A stretch of 49,096 nucleotides of DNA, taken from an uncultured Mycoplasmatota bacterium (GTDB taxonomy: Bacteria > Bacillota_I > Bacilli_A > RF39 > UBA660). Both the position numbers and the translations under genes were made by a program. This document shows positions 18,514 through 26,432 of the stretch, piece by piece. A model generated the notes under the pieces. It made no database searches and was not told the DNA's origin. It saw nothing but the letters and a program-made list of their open reading frames with translations. How positions within the stretch are numbered: position 1 is the stretch's first letter; each line of letters begins with the position of its first letter. The DNA lies in NCBI GenBank assembly GCA_946413985.1, contig CAMKMS010000007.1, positions 1 through 49,096 of the forward strand, given 5' to 3'.

Positions 18514-18543
18514 AAAAAAAGAGTAATTATTCATTACTCTTTA
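18514..18543 (-). terminator. Terminator after the 280-aa zinc-ribbon gene
   Basis: Minus strand: AAAGAGTAAT pairs with ATTACTCTTT around a short loop and is followed by a run of T. The stop codon of the gene lies inside the 5' arm. Confidence 0.75.
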
Positions 18544-19376
18544 ACTTTATAAAAATGTAATTCTTCATCTTCAAATTCATCAAGTACTAATTCAACTACT
18601 CCATCATGATTACATATATAAGCAAATATTTTACTATCTTCTTCATCTAACTGTTCATCTGATACTTTTATACCATTTTTGTATGTTTCTTTACTTTCAA
18701 TTTCAATAATTTTAACATCAATTGTTTCTATTTTAGATATTATTTTACTAAATATTCTACTAACTGCTTCATATCTTCCAAACATTTCCTCTTGAGATAA
18801 AACTCTATATTTACCAGTTATATATTCCTCTTCTTTATTATCCATATCTTTGTAAAAATAATATTCATCTTCACTAAACATTAAATATCCATTTGAATCA
18901 GATAATTCTCTCCAAATACCTTCAATATTTTCTGTTAAATCAAGATTATTATAATCAACATAGTTAGAATATTCATCCCAATTATCTTCTATATTAAAAT
19001 GAATCTCATTAAAATCAATTTTATCAATTATATTTTCAAATACACCTGAAGTTATGAAAAAACTAAAAAATAATGTTGCTATTAAAGATAATATAGAAAA
19101 AACTAATCCAATTATATTTAAGATAATACCTGCTGTTTTTTCACTACATTTTTCTTTATATGTAACTCCAAGTATTAATCCAAGTATTGGAAGTGCCATA
19201 AAAAGAGAGCCAAAAAATATAGATACAATACCAATTACTAAAGATGCTATTGCTTGTCCCTTAGAAGAAGCAGTTGTATTTGCTTTTTCCTCTAATGCTT
19301 TTGTAACTTTACTCCCACATACAGAACAATACTTTGATCCTTCTACTAATTTATTACCACAGTTTTTACAATTCAT
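18534..19376 (-). CDS. Zinc-ribbon membrane protein with DUF4190-like segment (280 aa)
   Basis: The N-terminus is a zinc ribbon (C3xxC6 and C17xxC20, in CKNCGNK and CSVCGSK). A linker leads to two or three hydrophobic helices (about residues 38-115) with the LGLILGVTYKEK and AGIILNIIGLVFSI pattern of DUF4190-like membrane proteins. A C-terminal acidic outer domain of about 150 residues follows, with IEGIWRELSDSNGYLMF, which resembles small lipocalin-like or DUF5640-type strands. The zinc ribbon is predicted to be cytoplasmic and the last domain outside. It follows a paralogue by 3 bases in the same operon. Function unknown; sensing envelope state is one possibility. Confidence 0.78.
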   Translation of the reverse strand: MNCKNCGNKLVEGSKYCSVCGSKVTKALEEKANTTASSKGQAIASLVIGIVSIFFGSLFMALPILGLILGVTYKEKCSEKTAGIILNIIGLVFSILSLIATLFFSFFITSGVFENIIDKIDFNEIHFNIEDNWDEYSNYVDYNNLDLTENIEGIWRELSDSNGYLMFSEDEYYFYKDMDNKEEEYITGKYRVLSQEEMFGRYEAVSRIFSKIISKIETIDVKIIEIESKETYKNGIKVSDEQLDEEDSKIFAYICNHDGVVELVLDEFEDEELHFYKVKE

Positions 19377-19379
19377 TTT

Positions 19380-19853
19380 TTATTCCACCCATTCATCTAT
19401 ACTATTTAATTCATTTTCACCATTTATAATAACGTTACTACTTCCATCTATTTCTTGTCTAGAATTATAGTTTACTTCATCACGATAAATAAAAAATCCA
19501 AATATCATAATAATCCATAATAATATTATTCCAACAAGAGAAAATGCATTGATAATAATACCTGCTATTGCTACTCCATCTTTTTTCTTTTGAATAATTC
19601 CAAGAATTAAACCAACTATTGGAATTGGAATAAATATTATTCCTATAAATAAAGAAAGAATACCAAGTACTAAAGATGCTGTACCCTTACTACGTGAAAT
19701 AGGCACCTCACTCACACTTATATTAGTAGTTTCCTTTTCAGATGATTCTTTTTTAGTTTTCTTTTTTACTTCTTCATTTATTACTTTTGTTCCACATTCA
19801 TCACAAAACTTAGCATCACTCTCAAGTTTTTTTCCACAATTTCTACAAAACAT
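19380..19853 (-). CDS. Zinc-ribbon membrane protein with DUF4190-like segment (157 aa)
   Basis: A paralogue of the next gene. The zinc ribbon has CRNCGKK and CDECGTK (C3, C6, C17, C20), followed by a Lys/Glu/Ser/Thr-rich linker (about 25-55) and two or three membrane helices (about 58-122) with the same LGLILG and AGIIINAFSL pattern. The outer part is only about 30 residues, so it lacks the C-terminal domain of its neighbour. A GGAGGT ribosome site precedes the ATG. These two genes form one operon diverging from a purine permease. Zinc binding is predicted from cysteines only; no function is recognised. Confidence 0.78.
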   Translation of the reverse strand: MFCRNCGKKLESDAKFCDECGTKVINEEVKKKTKKESSEKETTNISVSEVPISRSKGTASLVLGILSLFIGIIFIPIPIVGLILGIIQKKKDGVAIAGIIINAFSLVGIILLWIIMIFGFFIYRDEVNYNSRQEIDGSSNVIINGENELNSIDEWVE

Positions 19854-19952
19854 ATAATACCTCCATTACTATAATTAATTATACACAATAATTGTAAACT
19901 TTTAAATATAAAAATCATATGTTATAATATTTCTATCGTAGAAGGGGTTCAT

Positions 19953-21305
19953 ATGATAGAAAAGTTTTTTAAATTAAAAGAAAAGAAAACAAATGTAAAA
20001 ACTGAGTTTATAGCAGGTCTTACTACTTTTATTGCTATGAGCTATATTATATTTTTAAATCCAAGTGTTTTAAGTCAAACAGGTATGAGCTATGAAGCAG
20101 TATTCACAGCTACTATTATAACCACTATAATAGCCACATTATTTTTGGGTTTATATGCAAATGTTCCATATGCATCAAGTGCTGGTATTGGTCTTGGTAG
20201 CTTATTTACATACACTATTTGTGCTTCACTTAATTATACTTGGCAACAAGCTCTTGCAATAGTTTTAATATGCGGATGTATAAATTTATTAATTACTGTT
20301 ACTAGTCTTAGAAAAAAAATAATAGCTGCTATTCCAACATTCTTACAAGATGCAATTGGTGTTGGTATTGGATTATTTATAACATATGTTGGACTAATAA
20401 ATGCTGGTATAATTGAATTTTCTTCTTCTGGTGTAACAAATGGACTAGCCCGTGATGTTGTACCAAAACTTGCTAATATTGCTACTCCTAGTGTACTAGT
20501 TGCATTTCTAGGATTAGTATTTACATCTATATTATTAGTTAAAAAGAAAAAAGCAGCATATTTAAAAGGAATTATTTTTTCAACAATAATTGGTATTCCA
20601 CTTGGTGTTACTAAACTACCTAATTTCACAAATTTTAAATTAATACCTAGCTTATCCCCTACATTTTTAAAACTTGATTTTACAGGGCTATTAAATGCTA
20701 AAACCGGAATATTTGTCTTATTAATAACTATATTTACAATTGCTATATCTGATTTGTTTGATACAATTGGTATATTTATTGGAACAGGTAAAAAAGCAGG
20801 AATATTTAAAATTGATGAAGATGGCAATATGCCAAAAAATTTAGAACGTGCAATGGTTGCTGATTCAGCAGGAAGTATAGTTGGTGCATTACTTGGTACA
20901 AGTAGCGTTACAACATACTTAGAAAGTACTGCTGGTATAGAAGCAGGTGGAAGAACAGGCCTTACATCAATATTTATATCTTTATTCTTCCTTCTTTCAA
21001 TTCTATTATATCCAATTATAGAATGTGTGCCTATGGTTGCAGTAGCCCCAGTATTAATTTTAATTGGTGTATCAATGATAGAAAGTATAACTAAAATAGA
21101 TTTCAAAAAATTACAAATTGCTATACCAGCATTCTTTACAATTATAATGATGCCCCTTAGTTATTCAATATCAACTGGTATTGAATTTGGATTTATATTC
21201 TATTCAATAATATCAATTTATACAAAACATTTTAAAGATGTATCAATAATAGTTTATATATTCTCATTTCTATTTATGCTAAAATACATCTTAATGGCAA
21301 TTTAA
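19953..21305 (+). CDS. NCS2-family purine permease (AzgA/PbuG-like)
   Basis: 450 residues with about 12 membrane helices. Family signatures are visible: KTEFIAGLTTFIAMSYIIFLNP at the N-terminus (residues 17-38), SAGIGLGSLFTY in place of the usual GMGLNA region (about 73-84), DAIGVGIGLFITYVGL (about 133-148), a late DLFDTIGIFIGTG motif and the VTTYLESTAGIEAGGRTGL block (about 320-340), typical of adenine/guanine/hypoxanthine permeases of COG2252. It should import purine bases by proton symport. An AAGGGG ribosome site precedes the ATG. No purine riboswitch is visible upstream, unlike the second permease at 27971-29482, so the two are probably regulated differently and may differ in substrate. 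Confidence 0.88.
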   Translation: MIEKFFKLKEKKTNVKTEFIAGLTTFIAMSYIIFLNPSVLSQTGMSYEAVFTATIITTIIATLFLGLYANVPYASSAGIGLGSLFTYTICASLNYTWQQALAIVLICGCINLLITVTSLRKKIIAAIPTFLQDAIGVGIGLFITYVGLINAGIIEFSSSGVTNGLARDVVPKLANIATPSVLVAFLGLVFTSILLVKKKKAAYLKGIIFSTIIGIPLGVTKLPNFTNFKLIPSLSPTFLKLDFTGLLNAKTGIFVLLITIFTIAISDLFDTIGIFIGTGKKAGIFKIDEDGNMPKNLERAMVADSAGSIVGALLGTSSVTTYLESTAGIEAGGRTGLTSIFISLFFLLSILLYPIIECVPMVAVAPVLILIGVSMIESITKIDFKKLQIAIPAFFTIIMMPLSYSISTGIEFGFIFYSIISIYTKHFKDVSIIVYIFSFLFMLKYILMAI

Positions 21306-21329
21306 AAGATATCCTAAGATATCTTTTTT
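21304..21329 (+). terminator. Convergent terminator after the first purine permease
   Basis: AAAAGATATC and GATATCTTTT form a perfect stem around CTAA, followed by T residues on the plus strand; A residues on the other side let it also serve the minus-strand gene ending at 21328. Confidence 0.8.
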
Positions 21330-21774
21330 ATTCATCCATTTTATCAACCATGTTTTCAAATTTCTCAAATTCACTATTATAAATATCAGATACATTATCA
21401 TAATACATGGCTTTTATTTCTTCTTTTTTTAAATAATCACTAATATTATCTATATCGCTTTCAAGATTTTGTTTATCACTTATAATATCTTTAAAGTAGT
21501 TATCAAATTTACCACTTCTATACTCATCTAATAATTCAATATATGTTTTAAAAAAATATTCATCATATAAATCATTTTCTACCATAAATAAACACATAGA
21601 AACAGTAATATAAAACTCTAATAATTCATTATCAAGTTCTTCTTTTCTAATTTTTTTATCAATTATTAAATCATTTATTTCAATAATATTTTCATTATTT
21701 ATTCCACTATAACCTAAATAATAAGAATAGATTTCTTTCTTTTTATCTTCATACAAAACATTTACTTTATCCAT
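21328..21774 (-). CDS. Uncharacterised acidic helical protein (148 aa)
   Basis: No family is recognised. The protein is highly acidic (many Asp and Glu) and predicted largely helical, with no signal peptide or membrane segment. A GGGGGA ribosome site precedes the ATG, and the gene follows the 112-residue ORF by 9 bases, so it is the third gene of the unit headed by the MoxR-like ATPase. MoxR-type ATPases usually act with VWA-domain or adaptor proteins; no MIDAS motif (DxSxS) is visible here, so it is not an obvious VWA protein. An adaptor role is only suggested by position. Confidence 0.75.
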   Translation of the reverse strand: MDKVNVLYEDKKKEIYSYYLGYSGINNENIIEINDLIIDKKIRKEELDNELLEFYITVSMCLFMVENDLYDEYFFKTYIELLDEYRSGKFDNYFKDIISDKQNLESDIDNISDYLKKEEIKAMYYDNVSDIYNSEFEKFENMVDKMDE

Positions 21775-21783
21775 AATATCCCC

Positions 21784-22122
21784 CTAGTTTATTAATAATA
21801 ATCTTAATACTTCATTACAAACATTAGAAACACTTGATGAAGTAATAATTACTTTTATATTATCAAAACAAAATGATTTATATTTCTTATCTTTAATAAT
21901 ACTTAAAAATCTCCTTTGATCCTTTTCCTCTGATTCATCCATATCAATAACAATATATCTTTTATTAATAGTTTTAAACCAATCAATATTGTTTAATTCT
22001 TCATCACTAATATTTGCATTTATTTTAATACTATTTGTTATATTAAATAATCCCTCTATTTTATCTTTATCCAAAAAGATAGGATCATTAAGTTTAATTA
22101 ATATTTTAGTTCTATCTTCCAA
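21784..22122 (-). CDS. Uncharacterised 112-residue protein of the MoxR-like unit
   Basis: A TTG start at 22122 is chosen because the GAGGTG ribosome site lies 6 bases upstream; an in-frame GTG at 22131 is part of that site. The protein alternates short strands and helices (TKILIKLNDPIF, RYIVIDMDESEE, IKVIITSSSVSN), suggesting a small alpha/beta domain. There is no export signal. The start overlaps the end of the MoxR-like ATPase gene by about 11 bases, which implies translational coupling. The function is unknown. Confidence 0.72.
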   Translation of the reverse strand: MEDRTKILIKLNDPIFLDKDKIEGLFNITNSIKINANISDEELNNIDWFKTINKRYIVIDMDESEEKDQRRFLSIIKDKKYKSFCFDNIKVIITSSSVSNVCNEVLRLLLIN

Positions 22123-23155
22123 TATTAACACCTCTTTTTGATATTGATACTATTACATCCTTTATTCTCAATAATTCTTCCTTGTTTCTATTTATACTTA
22201 CCCATAAAGAAATAAATAGTTCCTTATATTCACTATGACCTATACTTTTTAAAAATATTAATGCATTTTCTAATTCAGATGAAGAATAAACACTCGCTAT
22301 TAAAGCATTTACTATAAATGATAACTCATTATCTGTATACGTAAATCTATTTACATCTACTACTTTTCCATTAATAATATCATTTATTCTATAATCAGAA
22401 TACTTTTTATAATAATTCATAAATTTGACTATACTTTTTTCATCCATATAATTATCAAGTTTTATTTGAAGACCTAAAGCTTCAGCTATATATAATTCAG
22501 TACTAATTCTTTGTGCCCAAGATTTAGGAGTTAAACTCTTATTAAGATCAAATTTACCACTTTTATCTTTTACATCTTTAACTAATTCACTTGGATATTC
22601 ATTTAAAAAAGCTTTAATAGTTTTATGAATTTTATTTTTATTTGCCCAATAAAGCCATTCAGAAATATTAGGTTTCATTTCAATCTTTTTTAATCTAGAA
22701 TTAAGTTTAAAATCCATAATAAAATCTGAATCAGAATACTCTTCTGAATCACCACATAATAATACATCAACATTTTTTGGAATAACAAATGATGATATTT
22801 TTCTTTCCTCTTCTGTTAATCCAAAAACATATTTTTGTATATTAGGATTAATTCTATCAAAATCATCAAATATTAATAAACATTTTCCATCTTTACACTT
22901 ACCTGCTAATAATAAAAGTTCACTATACCAAATTGGTTTTTCTGTATCAGTTCCAATTAAATCATTTATATCAAAAGATGAAACATTACATATTAAATAA
23001 TTTGGATTCACTTTTTTAACTAAAGTAGTTTTTCCTACTCCAGGGTGAGAAATTAAATAAGGGACTTTATTACCACTAGAAAAACTAGAATTAATATCCA
23101 TTATAATTCTTTCTTCTTCACCCATTCTAATATTAGTCATTGAATTATTAGCCAT
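22112..23155 (-). CDS. MoxR-like AAA+ ATPase
   Basis: 347 residues. Walker A is SHPGVGKTT (residues 36-44) and Walker B CLLIFDDFDR (92-101), followed by sensor-1-like VDVLLCGDSEE and a helical lid. The short form with HPGVGKTT and a DDFDR Walker B is typical of MoxR-type AAA+ proteins that remodel partner complexes. A GGAGGC ribosome site precedes the ATG; the gene heads a three-gene overlapping unit and diverges from the GlsB-like gene. No VWA partner is recognisable next door. The ATPase call is firm; the substrate is unknown. Confidence 0.85.
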   Translation of the reverse strand: MANNSMTNIRMGEEERIIMDINSSFSSGNKVPYLISHPGVGKTTLVKKVNPNYLICNVSSFDINDLIGTDTEKPIWYSELLLLAGKCKDGKCLLIFDDFDRINPNIQKYVFGLTEEERKISSFVIPKNVDVLLCGDSEEYSDSDFIMDFKLNSRLKKIEMKPNISEWLYWANKNKIHKTIKAFLNEYPSELVKDVKDKSGKFDLNKSLTPKSWAQRISTELYIAEALGLQIKLDNYMDEKSIVKFMNYYKKYSDYRINDIINGKVVDVNRFTYTDNELSFIVNALIASVYSSSELENALIFLKSIGHSEYKELFISLWVSINRNKEELLRIKDVIVSISKRGVNIGR

Positions 23156-23213
23156 AGTGCCTCCGCTATCGTGCTAATATAAATATATCATAAAAATAAT
23201 TAAAATTAAATAT

Positions 23214-23242
23214 TTGATAAAAATTTATTTTTTTTATATAAT
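23214..23242 (+). promoter_or_regulatory. Promoter of the GlsB/YeaQ-like gene
   Basis: TTGATA (23214-23219) and TATAAT (23237-23242) are 17 bases apart; an AAAGGAGG ribosome site and ATG follow about 20 bases later, so the leader is very short. Confidence 0.7.
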
Positions 23243-23262
23243 ATTAAAGGAGGAAAAGAAAT

Positions 23263-23505
23263 ATGTTAGTTAGTATTCTAATTTCTGTTGCTATTGGTGC
23301 AGTAGCAGGTTTTCTTGCAAGTCTTATAATGGGTTCTAAGGGAGGCCTTTTAAGAAACATCATAATGGGTATTATTGGTGGTGTTGTAGGTTCTTTCTTA
23401 CTTGGACTTATTGGTATTTCTGGCTCAGGAATTGTTAGAAATATTTTAGTATCAGTAGTTGGCGCTTGTGTTGTTATAGGCGTAGGAAGATTACTATTCA
23501 AATAA
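23263..23505 (+). CDS. GlsB/YeaQ/YmgE-family small membrane protein
   Basis: 80 residues with three glycine-rich membrane helices and the pattern IGAVAGFLASLIMGSKGGLLRN, IIGGVVGSFLLG and a short final helix, which matches the transglycosylase-associated (YeaQ/GlsB) family of stress-linked inner membrane proteins. Length fits the family (80-90). An AAAGGAGG ribosome site supports the start. It is monocistronic, with its own promoter and terminator. The biochemical function of this family remains poorly defined. Confidence 0.85.
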   Translation: MLVSILISVAIGAVAGFLASLIMGSKGGLLRNIIMGIIGGVVGSFLLGLIGISGSGIVRNILVSVVGACVVIGVGRLLFK

Positions 23506-23541
23506 AAAAGACAATATACAAAAAACATATTGTTTTTTTTT
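23504..23541 (+). terminator. Terminator after the GlsB-like gene
   Basis: ACAATAT (23511-23517) pairs with ATATTGT (23527-23533), extended by A-T pairs and followed by a T tract. Confidence 0.75.
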
Positions 23542-23584
23542 ATGATTTAATTTATAATCATTTGGATGATAAGGAGAGATAAAT

Positions 23585-24100
23585 ATGGAATTATTTATAT
23601 TATGTTTAAAAATATTTTTTGGTCGTTTAATAGATGTAACTCTTGCTACTATGGTTACAATGTATATAGTAAAAAACAAAAGAATTACTGCTGCAATAAT
23701 TGGATTTATAGATGTATTTATTTGGTTTATAATAGTTAGAGAAGCACTTGTTACAGAGAATTCTTCAATTCTAATTCCCCTATTCTATGCAGGAGGATAT
23801 GCATGTGGTATACTTCTTGGAACAATTTTTTCATCAAAAACGATTAAAACACTTATTACAGTTTCAATCGTAACGAGTGAAAATGAAAAAGTAAGTGAAG
23901 TATTAATAAATAATCAAATTGGTGGAACTATTATTAAAGGTATGGGATTAAATAGTAAAAGTGAATCATATATTATTTATTCTCAAATTGAAGGCAATAA
24001 ATTAAAAACATTAGAAAAAATTGTCAAAGATGTTGATCCAAAAGCTTATTTAGTAGTTACAGAATCAAAAGAAGCATTTAATGGTTATTTTGGAAAATAA
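23585..24100 (+). CDS. UPF0316/DUF2179-type membrane protein
   Basis: 171 residues. Three membrane helices (about 5-27, 33-52 and 60-80) with FGRLIDVTLATMVTMYIVK and FIDVFIWFIIVREAL are characteristic of UPF0316 (YebE-like, DUF5698) proteins. A C-terminal cytoplasmic alpha/beta domain of DUF2179 type follows (about 85-165, with GMGLNSKSESYIIYSQI and DPKAYLVVTE). DUF2179 domains are thought to bind small ligands, but the function here is unknown. A TAAGGAGAG ribosome site precedes the ATG. The gene has its own terminator. Confidence 0.85.
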   Translation: MELFILCLKIFFGRLIDVTLATMVTMYIVKNKRITAAIIGFIDVFIWFIIVREALVTENSSILIPLFYAGGYACGILLGTIFSSKTIKTLITVSIVTSENEKVSEVLINNQIGGTIIKGMGLNSKSESYIIYSQIEGNKLKTLEKIVKDVDPKAYLVVTESKEAFNGYFGK

Positions 24101-24126
24101 AAATAGTTATTATTAACTATTTTTTT
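24101..24126 (+). terminator. Terminator after the UPF0316 gene
   Basis: AAATAGTTA pairs with TAACTATTT around a four-base loop, followed by T residues, starting directly after the stop codon. Confidence 0.8.
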
Positions 24127-24159
24127 ATGATATAATATTTATATAATAGGAGTTTGGCT

Positions 24160-26001
24160 ATGAATAGTGATGATAGAGCTTATGTAATTAGAGAAGCTAA
24201 TTTAAACACTTTGGAAAGAAATCTCAACTATCTTGCTAATAATATAAATGATGTTGATATAAGAGTTGAAGATGTAAATGAAAAAGTTAACAAAGTTAAT
24301 GAAGAAATAAAAACTATAAATACAAGTATAAAAGAATTAATTAGCGAAATAAGAGAAACAACAATTTTAACAAATGCTAAGCAATCAATCAGCTTAGCTC
24401 AAGATGAAATAAATAAAAAATATGGACATTATGATAAAGTTAGAAGACAAATTGGTGGTTTATTCCAAGCAATAGAAGTCGGATCTATTGATTTAAATAG
24501 TATTAAAACTTTAAAAGAAAAAGCACTAGTCGATACGCCAGATTATTGGTTAAGTAGCGCATTTGTTGCTATATGTGCATGGATGTTAAATAATAAAGAA
24601 GAAAGTATAAATGCACTTAAAGACGCTATTAAAAAAGATGATGAAAAAACAAGCTTATTCTTTTCATTAATAAATATTAAATTCAATAGATACTCTTCAT
24701 CATTCATGTGGTTAAAAAGATATTTAGATATGCAAGATGCATCTAAAATAGAAAATAAAATTGTTCCTATTATAGACACACTTACTAGTGGAATATTTAA
24801 CGAAGAAGAAAAAGAATACTTTTTAAATAAAATGCTTTTATGGTCAACTGAATTATCAGGGATGTCCAATTATAAAAATGATCAAATAAATAGATGGATA
24901 GACTTTTTAATATATTTACTTGAAGATAAAAACTATGATGATTATTATTATATAAAAAATTATACAAATAAATATAATGATGTTAATAGATTAACAAATA
25001 TTAATATTTCTCAAAAAAATATTTATTACTTTTTTGATGAATTACTAAATGAAAAAGAAGAAACAGAATTATCAATAAAAGATCAAACTGATAAAATAAT
25101 AAATTTATTAATATATAACTATGAAGGTGGAGAACTTGATTTAAGAAAAGACATAGCTAAAAATAAATTCATAGTAGAAGAAAATGGTAATACTTCTAAA
25201 GCAGAACAAAAATTTAAACTATCAGAATTTTCATATATGAAAAATAATGATTTTTATTCAGTTCTATCTAATATTATTTTACAAAGTAATGAATTAAAAC
25301 CAAGTATTAATACAAAGAAATTATCACTATCACTTCTTAAAAATATAATACTTTCTTCATATAATCATTTAAATGAAAATAATTTAGAAAACATTAATAT
25401 TACAATCAATATTAAAAACTGGTCTTCTAATACAACAGATGGCTCAAATGAAAAAGAATTAATTGAATCTTTATATGATCAAATAGACAGAGAAGAATCC
25501 ATAAATATTGATAGTATTAAACTATTTGATATCAAAATGATATTTACTCTTATATTTGGAATTATTTCTTCATTAGTTATGGTATATATGAAAATGGAAA
25601 TAATAGCATTTATAATAACAGCCTTAACTATTGGAATGGTTATTTATAGTCTTTCAAATAACTATGATAAGAAAAAGGAAAAAATAAATATTAAAGAATC
25701 AAGAAAAAAAGAAGAAAAAGAAATACTTCTAAATATTCTAGCAGAAATAGTAGACTTTAAATTTATTTATAATGATGGATTATTTTACAAGAATAAGATA
25801 ATTACTATGATAAAATCATTAAATCACAATGATTATATAAAAACTAATAATAGAAATATTAATATAAAAAAGAATAATAATTATATAAAAAATACAACAG
25901 ATATATTTGATGAAAAACAAAAAAAAGAAAATAAAATTAACCCTCCTAATTGGGATTTAATACCTCCATTTGAAAATGTAAGGATGGTGAATAGAAAATG
26001 A
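24160..26001 (+). CDS. Coiled-coil membrane protein of a Ycf46-like AAA operon (613 aa)
   Basis: The ATG at 24160 is chosen because the GGAG ribosome site is 7 bases upstream; an in-frame TTG two codons earlier is too close. Residues about 5-70 form a strong coiled coil (repeated DVNEKVNKVNEEIKTIN-type heptads). A helical domain (about 75-260) containing DYWLSSAFVAICAWM looks like TPR-like helices. A long Asn/Lys/Asp-rich middle follows, two membrane helices (about 463-506), then a charged cytoplasmic tail. The stop overlaps the next start by 4 bases (ATGA). No family name is recognised. It is probably a membrane scaffold for the AAA+ ATPase two genes downstream; that is inference from coupling. 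Confidence 0.8.
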   Translation: MNSDDRAYVIREANLNTLERNLNYLANNINDVDIRVEDVNEKVNKVNEEIKTINTSIKELISEIRETTILTNAKQSISLAQDEINKKYGHYDKVRRQIGGLFQAIEVGSIDLNSIKTLKEKALVDTPDYWLSSAFVAICAWMLNNKEESINALKDAIKKDDEKTSLFFSLINIKFNRYSSSFMWLKRYLDMQDASKIENKIVPIIDTLTSGIFNEEEKEYFLNKMLLWSTELSGMSNYKNDQINRWIDFLIYLLEDKNYDDYYYIKNYTNKYNDVNRLTNINISQKNIYYFFDELLNEKEETELSIKDQTDKIINLLIYNYEGGELDLRKDIAKNKFIVEENGNTSKAEQKFKLSEFSYMKNNDFYSVLSNIILQSNELKPSINTKKLSLSLLKNIILSSYNHLNENNLENINITINIKNWSSNTTDGSNEKELIESLYDQIDREESINIDSIKLFDIKMIFTLIFGIISSLVMVYMKMEIIAFIITALTIGMVIYSLSNNYDKKKEKINIKESRKKEEKEILLNILAEIVDFKFIYNDGLFYKNKIITMIKSLNHNDYIKTNNRNINIKKNNNYIKNTTDIFDEKQKKENKINPPNWDLIPPFENVRMVNRK

Positions 26002-26432
26002 CTTATTATGAATGGGTAACTTATATAGAAAATCTTACTAATAAAAGAATTAATGATGATGTAATAAATAAGATTAATCAATATGAATTTGATTATCCAC
26101 AAAATGTAATGATTAGATTAACAGATCATATAATAAATGTTATTTATAAAAAATTAAATAACGAAAGAAATCTTTTAAATGATAAACTATATGATATTAA
26201 ATCACCAAATGAATTAACACTATTAATAAATAACTTAAAATCTGTTATTGCTGATACATTAAAATTATTAAAAGTTAAATATTTTGATAATAGTTTAATA
26301 ACTGATATAAAAAATGATATATATAATTATTCAAATGATTATATTGATATCATTAAAAAACATTATAATGGTATTACTTCTAATGAATATGCAATTATTA
26401 TTAATAATTTGAAATTAATGGAGGAAAAATGA
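25998..26432 (+). CDS. Small helical protein of the Ycf46-like AAA operon (144 aa)
   Basis: 144 residues, helical, rich in Asn, Ile, Lys and Tyr, with no membrane segment. It starts in a 4-base ATGA overlap with the upstream gene and ends in another 4-base overlap with the ATPase gene, so all three are translationally coupled and probably made in fixed ratios. The family is not recognised. Its position between membrane scaffold and ATPase suggests an adaptor, but no motif supports a specific role. Confidence 0.78.
   Translation: MTYYEWVTYIENLTNKRINDDVINKINQYEFDYPQNVMIRLTDHIINVIYKKLNNERNLLNDKLYDIKSPNELTLLINNLKSVIADTLKLLKVKYFDNSLITDIKNDIYNYSNDYIDIIKKHYNGITSNEYAIIINNLKLMEEK

Noticed and set aside
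20234-21106. 290-residue minus-strand frame
   Set aside because: Antisense to the purine permease, whose family motifs are clear; no ribosome site or domain.
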